Of a stretch of 64,000 nt of DNA, positions 1 to 12,900 are shown piece after piece (the stretch's first letter is position 1; each line of letters begins with the position of its first letter). The stretch covers positions 29,028,189-29,092,188 of the forward strand of contig JAVMKO010000010.1 in assembly GCA_032164245.1 (NCBI GenBank). Direction: 5' to 3'. The position numbers were made by a program, and so were the translations under genes. Origin of the DNA: Sternotherus odoratus. Lineage: Eukaryota; Chordata; Testudines; Kinosternidae. The notes beneath the pieces are model-generated. The model was not told the origin of the DNA. It did no database searches and saw only the letters and a program-made list of their open reading frames with translations.

Positions 1-753
1 GGAGGTATAGCAAAACCTAACAAAGATAAATTATTTCTTATAAGAAAGAAATATAAAAACTAAATCTTACAAAATGTATAGACAATTTCATATACTATAA
101 CAAAGGAATAAATTGACAGAGCATAACTGGTGGAAAAGTTAGGCCAATATTTTAGAATACAAAAATGGTAGCTATTTGCAAATGTTATTCTTTTCTTTCT
201 CCTTTCCTTCCACTCCTAGGAATCCACAGGATGAGACTTGCTTCTCGTAGCCAAGACCATTCTACTGTCAATCTCAATCCAGAGGCCAAAAGCATATGTT
301 GTCTTGGAAAGAACCATGCTTTTACAGATCTGTCTACTATGGGGACATTTTTCAAAAGCTTCTCACCATTGTTAAGACCGTTCCGTCAATTGCTAGGATA
401 TTGGCTGCCCTAATATAGATACTCTGCCACTATTTTAAGTACAGTGTTTCCTAACCCTGCTTTGACCAAGTATCACTGATACTCTACTTAAAATGGCATC
501 ACCTACACAGGGATTCCTAATATTGCTAAAAACACTGGGAGGCACTTTAAGACAACTAAAACATGTGCATACTTAAGTTCACGAAGGCTGGAAATTAAAG
601 ATCTAGATCTCCTACTGCCTACTCCTTCAGCATCTCACAAAGTTTGTAAGGATGGTAATACCCAGGCTTGAAAGCGTGGCAATGTTAAACAGCAAGGAAA
701 AATTATAAAAACCTACATATAGTAAATTTACATTTAATAATTTAGCAAACTAC
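1..753 (-). other. HERC1: HERC1 intron 18, partial
   Basis: AT-rich intron sequence with no exon matching the next HERC1 segment and no repeat that I recognise. The short open frame at 165-413 has no family resemblance. Confidence 0.6.
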
Positions 754-975
754 CTAAATGAGGAATGTCCATTTCCACTCCATCACTGAACAGTGGTGTT
801 TTCAACCAATAGGCTGTATCCTGTTCCTCAGGAGACACATGGGATCCCTGAAGCATTCCACCAAGACAGCGTCCAATAAGCAGAGCTACAGTTCTCTCTA
901 GATCAACAAGCCATACCCAAGATTGGGCAGGCTGTGGTAAGGGCACTCCAGCAGGATCAATTAGTTCAGGTCCAC
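754..975 (-). CDS. HERC1: HERC1 exon 18: residues 1116-1189
   Basis: A 222-nt exon, phase 1 to phase 1. It codes [20 protein letters not shown], then [20 protein letters not shown] and on to [13 protein letters not shown]. Acceptor tag|gtg, donor ttag|gtagtt. The next HERC1 exon is not in 1-753. Confidence 0.94.
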
Positions 976-3900
976 CTAAACATTATAAATAATTAGTCAA
1001 AATAGATTAAGTTTTCTATTCTGAAAAACAGAGTGGTACAAAACTCAATAATCTGACAGAATTTATTGCTTTGGCAAAATCCTACCAAAGGACATGAGTA
1101 TATTGCTGTAGATCCTTAGGTCAGTGGTCCTCAAAGTTTTCTGACTGCAGCCCCTTTCTGCAGCGTGGCATCCACTCACGGCCCCCCGGGGTATGTCCAC
1201 TGAAATGCCGCTGAACAGAAAGCTTCCACTTTCTGCGGCGGCATTTCGGCGGCTCAAAAATAGACCGCCGGCGGTGCCCCGGGCAGGATCGGCAGCAGTG
1301 TCGGGGTCTCGTGCACCCCTATGGGTGGTCTCGCACCCCCCCGGGGGTAGTCTCGTACACCCCCCACTTTGAAGACCACTGCCTTAGGTAACTTTTTGGG
1401 AGGTAAATATTTCAGATCTTATCATTCTCCTTAAATATATCTAATTACTTACTTTTCCCCCAACCTTCCTTGTATAAGATGCTTGAAAATACTGCAGCTT
1501 TACTATTATTTTTCCAATTAGGCACTTTAGAATTTTTGGGGGGTTAATTCTGGTGAGAGCAAGTCTTTTTTAGTTCCACTAGTAATCTATTACTTGCATA
1601 ATGGTTTTTCTATTTTGTAACTAATTTCAAAGTAGTGAGAAAACACCTTTTGCCTCTTAGCCATTTTATTCACCTTAACACAGTCCAGAAGACATTTCTC
1701 TGTGAATTGCTTTTGGGGTGTTTATTGTGAAGACACTGTGTGTGTTTTGGGACAACTTTTTAAAAATACACTGTACCCATGTCATCATCATCTCACCCCA
1801 TACATGGCTGAATTTCCTTCCATAAAGTTGTCTGTTGAATTGATAAAAAAGGATTCCACTGCTTCTTACAACTTTGTCCCATATTTCACTCACTCATGAT
1901 TTATTTAAAAAATTGCTTTAGCAAAACCTTTGTCACATGTTGCAAACAGCATTTCTCCAAAAACCGGTGAAAGTTGTCATATATAATCTGATTAGGAAAT
2001 AATTCAACATTTTGCAAATAACTATAACTCCCCTTCCCCAAACCCTCACCATTTCCCCCCTCCATTTTGTATTTTGGAAGGAGCATAAATATTTGACAGC
2101 ATTTGTTCAGAAAAAGTTAGTAGGTAATCTTGTCTATTAAAGTTAATTTTATCACACTCCATACCAGAAAGCATTAATAATACTCGAAAGTCTGGATAGT
2201 ATACTATATAAAGGCACAGGAGGAATAACATTTTACAACAAAAGCAAAACATTTTCAAGCATTACAGACTGGGTATTTTGGCCCTAATCCTACATTCCTT
2301 GTGCACCTGAAACTTCCACTGAAGTCAAAAGGAATTATAGATCAAGTAATTTGTTTGCAATGCAAAATACATAGTTTACAGCAAGATATGGTTAGAGAAG
2401 AGGGGCACGGAGACATTTTGAGATTAAAGGGTCACAAAATAAACAGTTTCTAATTTATAGAACATATTTATCTTTTCTAATTTTAACTTGCTATTTTCTT
2501 CTTTTTCAGATGAAAAAAGTGTTACTTACCATGAAGCGGCCACTGTAATTCCTGATCTTCTAATAGGGAAGCAGCAGGCAACAGTCTATTAAGACGATCA
2601 AGAGGTGGCAATAGGTCTAGCAGATAACTCAATAAAGGCCGGGCCACTGACACAGGCAGTAACAACAATGAATTAACAATCTGGCATAGCATACTGCCAG
2701 CTGCAGATACATAAATTACATCTACAAGGAAGAAAAGGGAGGGGAAGTGTGTTTAAGTTAAACAAATTACACTGCTTTTTAAATTCAGCACCCAAAAATG
2801 TCTTTAAAATTAAATAATTAAATATTGTCCTTTTATATGGCTTTGGCAAGAAAAACATTCCAATTGTCCTTAAAAGTTTAATTATTCTATATGATTTCAT
2901 ACTGTGAAATAGTAAAATGTTTTATGAAAATCACCTTAAAACGTCTTTCTAAAGCACATTTTATTAACAAGTTTACATGAGACTAAGATGCATTCAAAAC
3001 CCTAATTTGTAATGTTTTCAAAATGTACTTGTGTTGGCTTTTTTGTTTAATATACATCACCTTTAAAAAATCATACTTGACTAAAATGTTTATGAATTTT
3101 TGTCAACTACTGTGACCACTACAACAAAAATAACTAAAAGCAGATAGAGATTTTAAAATTCCCCTTAACTTTATCTTTACTTTATATACAATGTTCTATC
3201 AAATGTTTGTTCTATCAAATGTTCTATCAGTTTGACTGCTACATCTCTGCCACTAGTCAATTTTCCATTTGGGTGGGGATTTGCCACACACATTAACAAG
3301 GGATAGAAATTTTTTAAAAATGTATTGGAATCTAAGTAAACAAAAATTGTCAAGCAAACTCAGAAGCAGTTGTGGTACCTGAAATTACTTTAAACTCTTT
3401 TTTAATTAGTATATTTCAGATTTGTGGTTCCTCTTTAAACTTGATCTTTTTTAGCAATATATACCTCTTAGTTTTTCACCAACACTGCCATTCCAAGAAC
3501 TTTCCTTAAGAAGAGTTGCAGAACGTGAATAGATATCTGTAGCATGTGGCAGTAAAAGCTGGAGGTGTTTGTGTAGCAGTGCCACACTGCTAGAATTCTG
3601 TAAACAAGAGAAATTACTTACAACAAAAAAATACAAATGTATTTTAGAAGGTTTCATCATGTATTAGATTGTAACTTTCAAATACACATTATTCAAATCG
3701 TATCCTATGTAGATGCTAACACAATGAAGAGGAGTAATGTTATATTTCCAGAAGATACGACTAAAAAGCCAATGTACCTCACTAACACTGTTGATATGAC
3801 AATAAGCCAGCAGTTGTTTCTGCAGTGAACACAACAGCTCATGAAGATGAGCAGGTTGGCTGTTTTCAGATGATGATGTCCCAAGTAAAAACTTATCACT

Positions 3901-6900
3901 ATTCTTCTCCAACTCTCCAAAGGCTTGATCCTAATTAGACAAAAGGAAAAATCACATATTGTCCAGTTTCAACTATCATCATATTCTTAGTATCTTAAAA
4001 GGAAACTATTTCACCTCCTAATATTTACAGCTGAGATTTACAAAGGAACCCAAGAAAGTCAATGAGAACTCAGCTCCTTATTCATTTAGGTTCCTTTGAA
4101 AATCCCAGCCTATGTAAATCTGGACACAATCTGAAATCACAATCATTGAGATTTTATAGCAGTCACTGTGACTGCTATTATACAGTCAATTATTTCTATT
4201 CTAAAGAGATTTTCAAAAGCACAAAGGACAGGCAGGCATTAATGGGAGTTAGACAGTACACTCATCTTTGTGCATATGAAAATCTCCCCATGAACCACAA
4301 TATCCAGAGATATGCAACTGGTACTTTAAAATTTGTTCTGGGCTGACTACTGACACATAAAGTTTTAGAAGAACATGTTAACATGATTAGTATTTTTCCA
4401 CTGTCCAACCTGGAATGGAAGAAAAATACCAGTTCAGTTTTCGCATAAGAATTCAGAATGAAAAAGAAGTTAGCAGAGTTTCAGATACGAAGTTTTGTAG
4501 GGATTCACCATGAATGTAAACTACTCTGGGCTTGTCTTAGATGGAGAGATAGCACACAGCAAGCATATCTATAGTGCTAGCATTCCGTGCACGAACAGTC
4601 CACGTGGTAGCAGGGTCCACAGGGACAGTTAGTGCACAGCACACTCATTCACTGTAGATTTATACCTCATCTTGGCATGCACTAACTCTCTATCTAGACA
4701 AGCCCTTTAAGGAAGACCCTTAAGAACACCTGTCCATCCCACAGCCTCTGATGTAAGAAGGTTTCATCTGAGCCAGCAGGGGAAAGAACTCCAAGAACCT
4801 TTCCAAGGATTGCCCATCTCTACTCCCTAACCTCCTTCTGGGTTTGCGGAGAGGAGCTTCTCTGCTGATAGGCTGCATAGAAGAGTGCAGCGGAAGCCCA
4901 CTGGCTCACACAAACCTGGAGGGAGGATTTATGAGCCCTTTTCATCTGCCTGGGGCACCATCCTGCATCTGGGAGCAACTATATATAAAAAAAAGGACAA
5001 ATACAACAATAAGTATCACAACAATAATATTGGGCCCTTAGTACTAGGGATAGTAAATTAGTTTTAGTCCTATTTTAGTGAGGAAATGAGGCTGGTTGCA
5101 GTTCCCGTTGCAGGTCTCTTGAACAAACATTAAAGGAGGAACATAATTATTCTACCCAAACTAAAGAGAATTTTTAAAAAATAAATTATTACTATAAAAA
5201 ATTAAAGACAAGCCCTAAACATACCGTGTAAAATCCTAAATTTCTTAGCAGAGTCTTCATTAAAATTTCAGCTAGATGGGTATCTGGATGACTGCTCTGG
5301 ACACCATATGTTTGATCAGAGAGGTTTCCATAGCCAACACACAGTGAGGAAACTTCTGTTGCATCAGATGGTGAACTATAACCAAGTAGTGAAGCTACAT
5401 GGGTATGATCTTGCAAACTCGTCAGAATAATATCCAGTTGCATTCTCTAAAGGAAATAATTAGATAGGAACAACTGTTCTTATTAGACAACAAAGTAATG
5501 AACTTTAAAAGTTAGAAAAATGTTCCTAATGCTTTAACTATTAAACACTTGGGCAATGTAACCACCTGCTAACAAAGTTTGATGACTAGTTTTCACTGCA
5601 CATTTTCAAAGATAGGCACCAAGTATATATACTGGACTTGACAACAGTCTAAAGCAGGGATGGGCAAACTTTTTAACCCAGGGGCCACATCTGGATATGG
5701 AAATTGTATGGTGGGCCATGAATGCTCACAAAATTGGGGTTGGGGTACAGGAGGGGGTGGGGACTGTGGCTGGAGGGTGGAGACTCTGGGGTGGGGCAAG
5801 AAATGAGGAGTTCAGGGTATGGGAGGAGGCTCCAGGCTGGGACAAGGGGGTGGGATGCAGCAGGGGGTCAGAGGAGCAGGCTCTGGGTGGCACTTACCTC
5901 CAACAGTTCCTGGAAGCAGCAGCATGCTGCTTCCAGGAGCCATAGCACGCCTGTGGGGAGCAGCCTTCGACCCTGCTCCCTGGCTGGAGCGCGAGAGCAG
6001 AGCAAGCCCCAGACCCTGCAAGCCCCAGACCTCGCTTCCCAGCAGGCGCTCAGGGACCAGATGTAGCCTGCAGGCCACAGTTTGCCCACCCCTGGTCTAA
6101 AGATATCTAGGATAGTTTAGAAAGTATTAACTCAATATTCCTATCATTCAGGGGGACAGAACAGATGCCAGACTCGACGGTCCTCTCCAACTCAATCTTC
6201 AGAAGCTGTGGCTAACAAATTCCCAATGCTCTTCATAATAACTTAGCAAAATGACAGTATAAATGAAGCTTGAGCAGAACAAAAATCAGTAAATTTATGC
6301 ACTTCCTTGCACTATTTTAATTGTGAGGTCTAGAGGTTTAAATGAATGACTACAAACCACAGAAGAAAGCACATAACTTCATGGAAGATGGTGAAAAAAG
6401 TAACTTTGAGTCACCATAGCCTACAGTCAACCTTTTCCAACTTTGTATTGTGGTTTCTCTCTCGGTACACAAGGGTTTTGTAAAAGCCAGAATAGGTAAA
6501 GGAAAGAAGAATTTTGTTTTTAAATATTTTTCACTACAACATTTTGGTATACTGCTCATGTCATACAATTTAGAATGTAATAATCTTCTTTTCGTCTGTA
6601 GACCACACTACTTTTGCTAACTGCATAATCAGTGTCAGACAATTACTAGGCATAACCAACAGTTACATTGTTAAATATGCTTGGTGTCATCTCAGCATGT
6701 TGGAATTGGATTTTACAGAGTTTTGTATGGTCCTTAATGAATTAATAAATAAGGTATCCATGCAGAATGCCCACCATTTTAGTTTATTCTATCTGTAACA
6801 TCCATCTTGTCATAGATTATTCACTTGAATCAGTGTAGCCTTTTGAAAGCCAAAACTGCCCATTAAACTGCCTATATTTAACCCAGCCAAGGTTCACTCA

Positions 6901-9900
6901 TCTGCCTGTACAATATCTTAACTTATATCATGCTTCCATACATCTTTGGACAAATCTCATACTTCTATTCCTTTGACCTAACGGTGAGAGTTGCATTAAC
7001 AGAAGTACACTAATGTGAATGTACTTATGAAATCCTTTAAACCTATCCCAACGCCCTTGTTCTGATATGCTCTACACAGTTTGATAGTATGCACCGTAAT
7101 CAGTATCAATTAACAGGGGATAAGTTAAATTATAAGTAGTAGCGAAAACTCCAATCTACCAACTATTATACAGGAGGTCAGGCTAGATGATCATAATGGC
7201 CCCTTCTGGCCTTATAATCTAGAAATCTATGAATATAACAGGGTTCTTAGTTTGTGCTGGCCCTAGTGTACAATATTTTGAGAAACAATCTTCCAGTTTT
7301 GTTAGAATTCGTACTCATAATTCTGGCATCATTCTAGTATACTGTATACTCCATAGTACGCAAGTTTAAAGGCCAGGATTATCCTATGTGAATGGATCCG
7401 AATGACAGTTGCCCAATGTTATTTTAAACCTAAGGCACAAATGCTGAAGACTCCCAGCTTCCATCCATTTCAAATCAGGGAAAGGTCTTTTTATTCTGTC
7501 TCTCTAGCATGCCTAACACAATGGGGTCCTGGTCCATGACTAAGACTACTAGGTGCTATAATAATAAACAAACGAAGGTCTGTCTTTAACTTCTTTTCTT
7601 TTCCCACTCTATGATGGGGTGGGCAAGAGCAATGTCGCAACAGGATATTCCCCACTCCTCAAATGAAGCACTGCTACGTGTAACTCCCCTGCCCAGCAGT
7701 GACCCACTAGGCCTGCTTTTCTTCTTTCCCACAAGCAACGAAGGAAAAGTATACAGAGAACCAAGTGCATTCTAACACCAAGATACCACTGTAATCTATG
7801 CTCACTCATTTCAATAATGAACATACAGACTCTTTACCACTGAGGCTTAGATTATAAACCTTATGGGGAAGAATATCCATTCACACTCACTGGACAGCTG
7901 TGATCTAGGCTCATGGACTACGCACCAGGTGGGGAGTTAACATTTGTATTCTGTTCCTGATTCTACAGTTGACTTGTATGACACTGGGCAAGTCATCCAA
8001 CCTTTCTGCGATCTTGGTTTCTCACATTTGTAAAAACATGGACAGTAATATTTAACTACTTTTGGAAAGTGCTGTAAAACCTATGTATAAAAAGCATTAT
8101 ACAAGTATTCTGTTTATTAGTCCAGAACCACAAGATTGAATTCCAGCACTTTTTCTTATTTTTGAAAAAACATTTAGGGCACTGGCAACAAGATTTTTAA
8201 GTTTACTTTGTTCAGATCTGTTTACCTAGATTGACTCTCAACAGTAATTGACCTTCAAACTGCTCCGGGTATATCTTCTAATATAGGTGTTCACATAATT
8301 ACTTTCAAAGGTGACATAGTTTTACAAGTCCTTACCTGCCCCTTTGATAAGCTCTCCCATCTATCAGGGCCTTGAGGTAGAAGAGAATGCAGCAATTCCA
8401 TTCTCTCTCGCAATGGAGGCAGTAGCATAGTTGCACCTACTGACAGAGTCTCAATTACAACCTAACATGAAAGGAGAGAGGGAGACAACACTTTATATTT
8501 GAAATATTTTTGTATCAACATAATGGCATTTTTACCAAAAAAAATTGCTATGATTTAAATCAAAGAGATCTAACATCTAAATAATTTAATTTAGTATAAT
8601 GTTTATTCTAACAGCTGCAGTAATATGGTGATCTTGTGCTATGGGAGATGACAATTCAACTTCTAGTGGTCTAGTGACTGGAATTAATCTGCTGATTAAA
8701 ATTGGAATTAATTCACTAGTTTTCTGGAAATAAATTCTAAGAGTTAAGTTCTGTTCAGTTACACTGGTATAATCTATAAGAGCAGAACTTTAGCTATTAG
8801 AGAGCAGAATACGGCTGTATGTAATTAGATACCAAAAACAAACACACACAGACGGCAGTTTAATTTTATTGTAAATTAGGCTCCACATCCTGATCACCAT
8901 GGATGTAGAAGCTCTTTACACCAATATTTCACATGAGGATGGACTATAAGCTGTCAGGAACAGTATCCCTGATGAGGCTACAGTACACCTGGTGACTGAG
9001 CTTTGTGACTCTGTCCTCACCCACAACTATTTCAGATTTGGGGACAACTTACAGCTTCAAATCAGCGGCACTGCTATCGGTACACACATTACATTACTGT
9101 ACTCAAAACAAAACAATGTAAAACTTCAGTGTCTACAAATCCACACAGTCCTACTTCTTTTTCAGCCAATCACTAAGACAAACAGCATTATCTCCTGTTT
9201 ACATTTACAGGAGATAATGCTGCCCTCTCTTATTTACAATGTCACCAGATAGTGAGAACAGGCATTTGCATGGCGCTTTTGTAGCCGGCATTGGAAGGTA
9301 TTTACATTCCAGATATGCTAACCATTTGTATGCCCCTTCATGCTTCAGCCATCATTCCAGAGGACATGCGTCCATGATGATAATGCTCATTAAAAATATA
9401 ATGTGTTAATTAAACTTGTGACTGAACTCCTTGGGGGAGAACTCTACATTTCCTGCTCAGTGTTTTGCCTGCATTCTGCCATATATTTCATGTTATGGCA
9501 GTCTCGGAAGATGACCTAGCAAATGATGTTCATTTTAAGAACACTTTCACAACACAACTGACAAAATGCAAAGAAGGTGCCAATGTGAGATTTCTAAAGA
9601 TAGCTAGAGCACTCGACCCAAGGTTTAAGAATCTGAAGTACCGCCCAAAATCTGAGAGGGACAAGGTATGGTGCATGCTTTCCGAATTCTTAAAAGAGCA
9701 ACACTCAGATGCAAAAACTCCAGAACTTGAACCATCAAAAAAGAAATTTAACCTTCCGCTGACTCAGAGGAGAATGTACATGCATCACTCCACACTGCTT
9801 TGGACGGTTATCGAGCAGAACCTCTTATCAGCATGGATGCATGTTCCTTGGAATGATGGTTGAAGCATGAAGAGACATATGAATCTTTAGCTCATCTGGC

Positions 9901-12900
9901 ACATAAATATTATGTACAAAAAGTAACTGCATTCAAAAATAAAACAATGTAAAACGTAGAGCCTACAGGTCCAACTCAGTCCAACTTGCTCAGCCAATCA
10001 CTCAGACAAACAAGTTTGTTAACATTTGCTGGAATAAATGTTTCCCACTTCTTGTTTACAATAATCACCTGAAAATGAAAACAGGCATTCACATGGCACA
10101 ATTGTAGCGGGTGTCTCAAGATATTTATGTGCCAGATGAGATAAAGATTCATATGTCCCTTCATGTTTCAACCACCATACTTCAAGAAGTAGGACTGAGT
10201 GGACTTGTAGGGTATAAAGTTTTACATTGTTTTGTTTTTGAATGCAGTTATGTAACAAAAAAAATATTTGCAAGTTGCACTTTCACAATAAAAGAGACTG
10301 CACTACAGTTCTTGTATGAGGTGAATTGAAAAATACAATTTATTTTGTTTACAGCACAAATATCTGCAATCAAAAAGAACAATATAAAGTAAGCACTGTC
10401 TACTTTGTATACTGTGTTGCAATTGAAATCAATATATTTGAAAATGTAGAATAACATCCAAAAATATTTAATAAATTTCAGCTGGTATTCTATTGTTTAA
10501 CAGTGTGATTAAAACTGCGATTAATCACGATTAATTTTTTTTAGTTAATCGTGTGAATTAACTGCGATTAATCTACAGTGCTAATAATATAGCTATATAA
10601 AAAGGCCGACTGAAGTTATACTGATATTCAGATATCTTCACCATCAATAATTGTTTATCAAATTGGCTCAATTTACAACTCAGAACTGGATTTTAATCAG
10701 TAAATCGAGTATTGGTAATAATAACGTGCTATTTTTACAGAATATCTTTTCTGATCATAACCATACACCAAAGAGAATTGGATGTGAATTAAACAAAATT
10801 ACTTACTTCCTGTATTTCATCTGGGACAGAGGAGTCCATCAACCTAAACAGCAAATTCCGAAGTGGGCCTGCCTGCCTTCCAAGAATGCTAGTAGCTACT
10901 CCTCCAGCTAATGCAAGAGCAAGATGATTAGAAAGCAACTTCAGGCACAACTTGAGGAAACTGTGATGTTCTCTGAAAAACAAAATGTTGTTGTTAATCT
11001 TGTGTGTAAATCAGTTTTGACAATACCAAGTTTAGGTCCCGTGGGGAACAGGATTTTATACATGAGGATATAATCTTGTCAGGCCTCTCAGAAATGTTAT
11101 TGACATTCTAATATAAAAGACAGATTAGTTATCCACCTTAGGGTGGAAGGCCGAGATAGCTGCTAGGTGGACCTTTATCGAGCTAATGACCAAACTTTCC
11201 TGTTTTACACACAAAAGACAGATCAAGATATGCTGGACTGAAGAATGCATCGGCAAAAGTGCACAATCAGACCAAGTGGAAAAACACTTCCACTTAAGAG
11301 AGTCACGTAGACTTAGTAGATATTATTCTACTATTCAGTAGCATATCTTGAACCTCTTCTGAGCACAGCTGCTCCCCAGAATCAAACTATGCTGCTAGAT
11401 AGAATGTCTGCAGGTTTGGATGGCGCAAGCGACCAGAGTTTTGAGAAATTAGATCTGGGTCCAATGGAAGTGGTATCAGCTTTCACCAAAATGAACAGGA
11501 GGTTGCTCAACCAGGGCAACCAGAAAGCATCTATCAGGGGACCCAGACTGTGACCCTGTAGAGAACAAAACTGTTGGCATTTTCTGTTGTATCTCACTGC
11601 AAACAGGTCTACCTGGGGAGCCCCCCGGAGCCCATCCTAGCACTTCAAACTAGAGTATGAGTTGTTCACAGGCATGGGCTTAAAGCACTCCAGACAGAGC
11701 TTGAATCCCAGTGCTCAATGCATCCCTTAGTACCGATAAAGGAACCCCAAGCTTGGCGAACTGAGACTAAATTAACTCAACAAATACTAACTAACCTTAA
11801 TAACTATGCAAATATGTAATTACATATAAGAAAAAACAGCTGAAAGCACTTGTTAAAGCAAGGCCAACAGATTAAAACAACGATCACAGGCAATAAGAAG
11901 GAACTGAGGGGGGCCAGGGGCAGCTCCTCCATGTATACAGTGGCTTGCTGCTGCAGAAGGCACACACGCTACCTCAATGTGTACCACTGAGGGGGGAAAA
12001 AATTGACAATGGTCCTTGGGATGTACACACACCAAGAGCGGAATGCATATGTGCAATCACTCAAAGAAGAATAGTTTGATTTTTGACACTGAAAAAAATA
12101 TAGTATTGTAAAACAAAATATACCTGAAATGCAAAGGCTGTTTAATCTAGGAAATCAAAATCCAAAATCTTTACTATTGAAAACAAATAAGAAAACCATA
12201 CACCACTATTCAAACAAACAAAACTAAATATGTATAACCTGTATAGATACCTTGATGAAGGGAAAGGAAGAGGGGGAATCTCGCTGTTAATTTTATCACA
12301 GTACCGCTCAAGAAAGGACCGGAGATGGGAGAAGGTACTTTCTTCAAGGTCTACACAATAAGGTCTGTGCCATGCAACAACTTGTCTGGAATCAAACATA
12401 AGAAATGCATGAAGTACACTGAAATAAATGCACATGTAAAGCATGCAACTATCTGTATAATAAATTAACAATTACAGTAAGTTAATATGGTTGTCATGTC
12501 AAGGACCCTATCATTGCCTTCCTTGGCAGCAGGGACACTTCCTGATATTGTCTGGGTTTTTCTCACTTAATTCTCTACCATTGCAGGGACCTCAGACATT
12601 GATGCACGGCAGCCCTTCCTATTCTCTGCCTGTGGTACATAGCAGTTTAGTCTCCTGTGAGCTGTAATACTTCAGTCTAAGTTTGGTTGTTGGGTTCAGT
12701 GTGTGGATTCTGAGTAGTCCTGGTAGCCTGTGATACAGAGGAGGTCAGACTAGATGATATGGTGGGTCCTTCTGGTCTAAAATCTATGACTCTTAAGTTT
12801 TGGTTCACAGCTTGATCTAACAAAATAGTTATAATCTGATTGAGGCAGAAAATTTTCCTGATGCTTGTAGCTATTTTCTCTCTCTTCTGTAAATGTCTCT

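Larger units (their letters stand above)
6110..8335 (-). other. HERC1: HERC1 intron 13, distal part
   Basis: Holds a CR1-type tail near 7165 and a MIR-like SINE near 7905, described separately. The rest is AT-rich with no recognisable gene. Confidence 0.5.

Noticed and set aside
1..753. A further HERC1 exon
   Set aside because: No segment matches the expected continuation (a KCMSCLLEVALSG-like peptide) in any frame on the minus strand.
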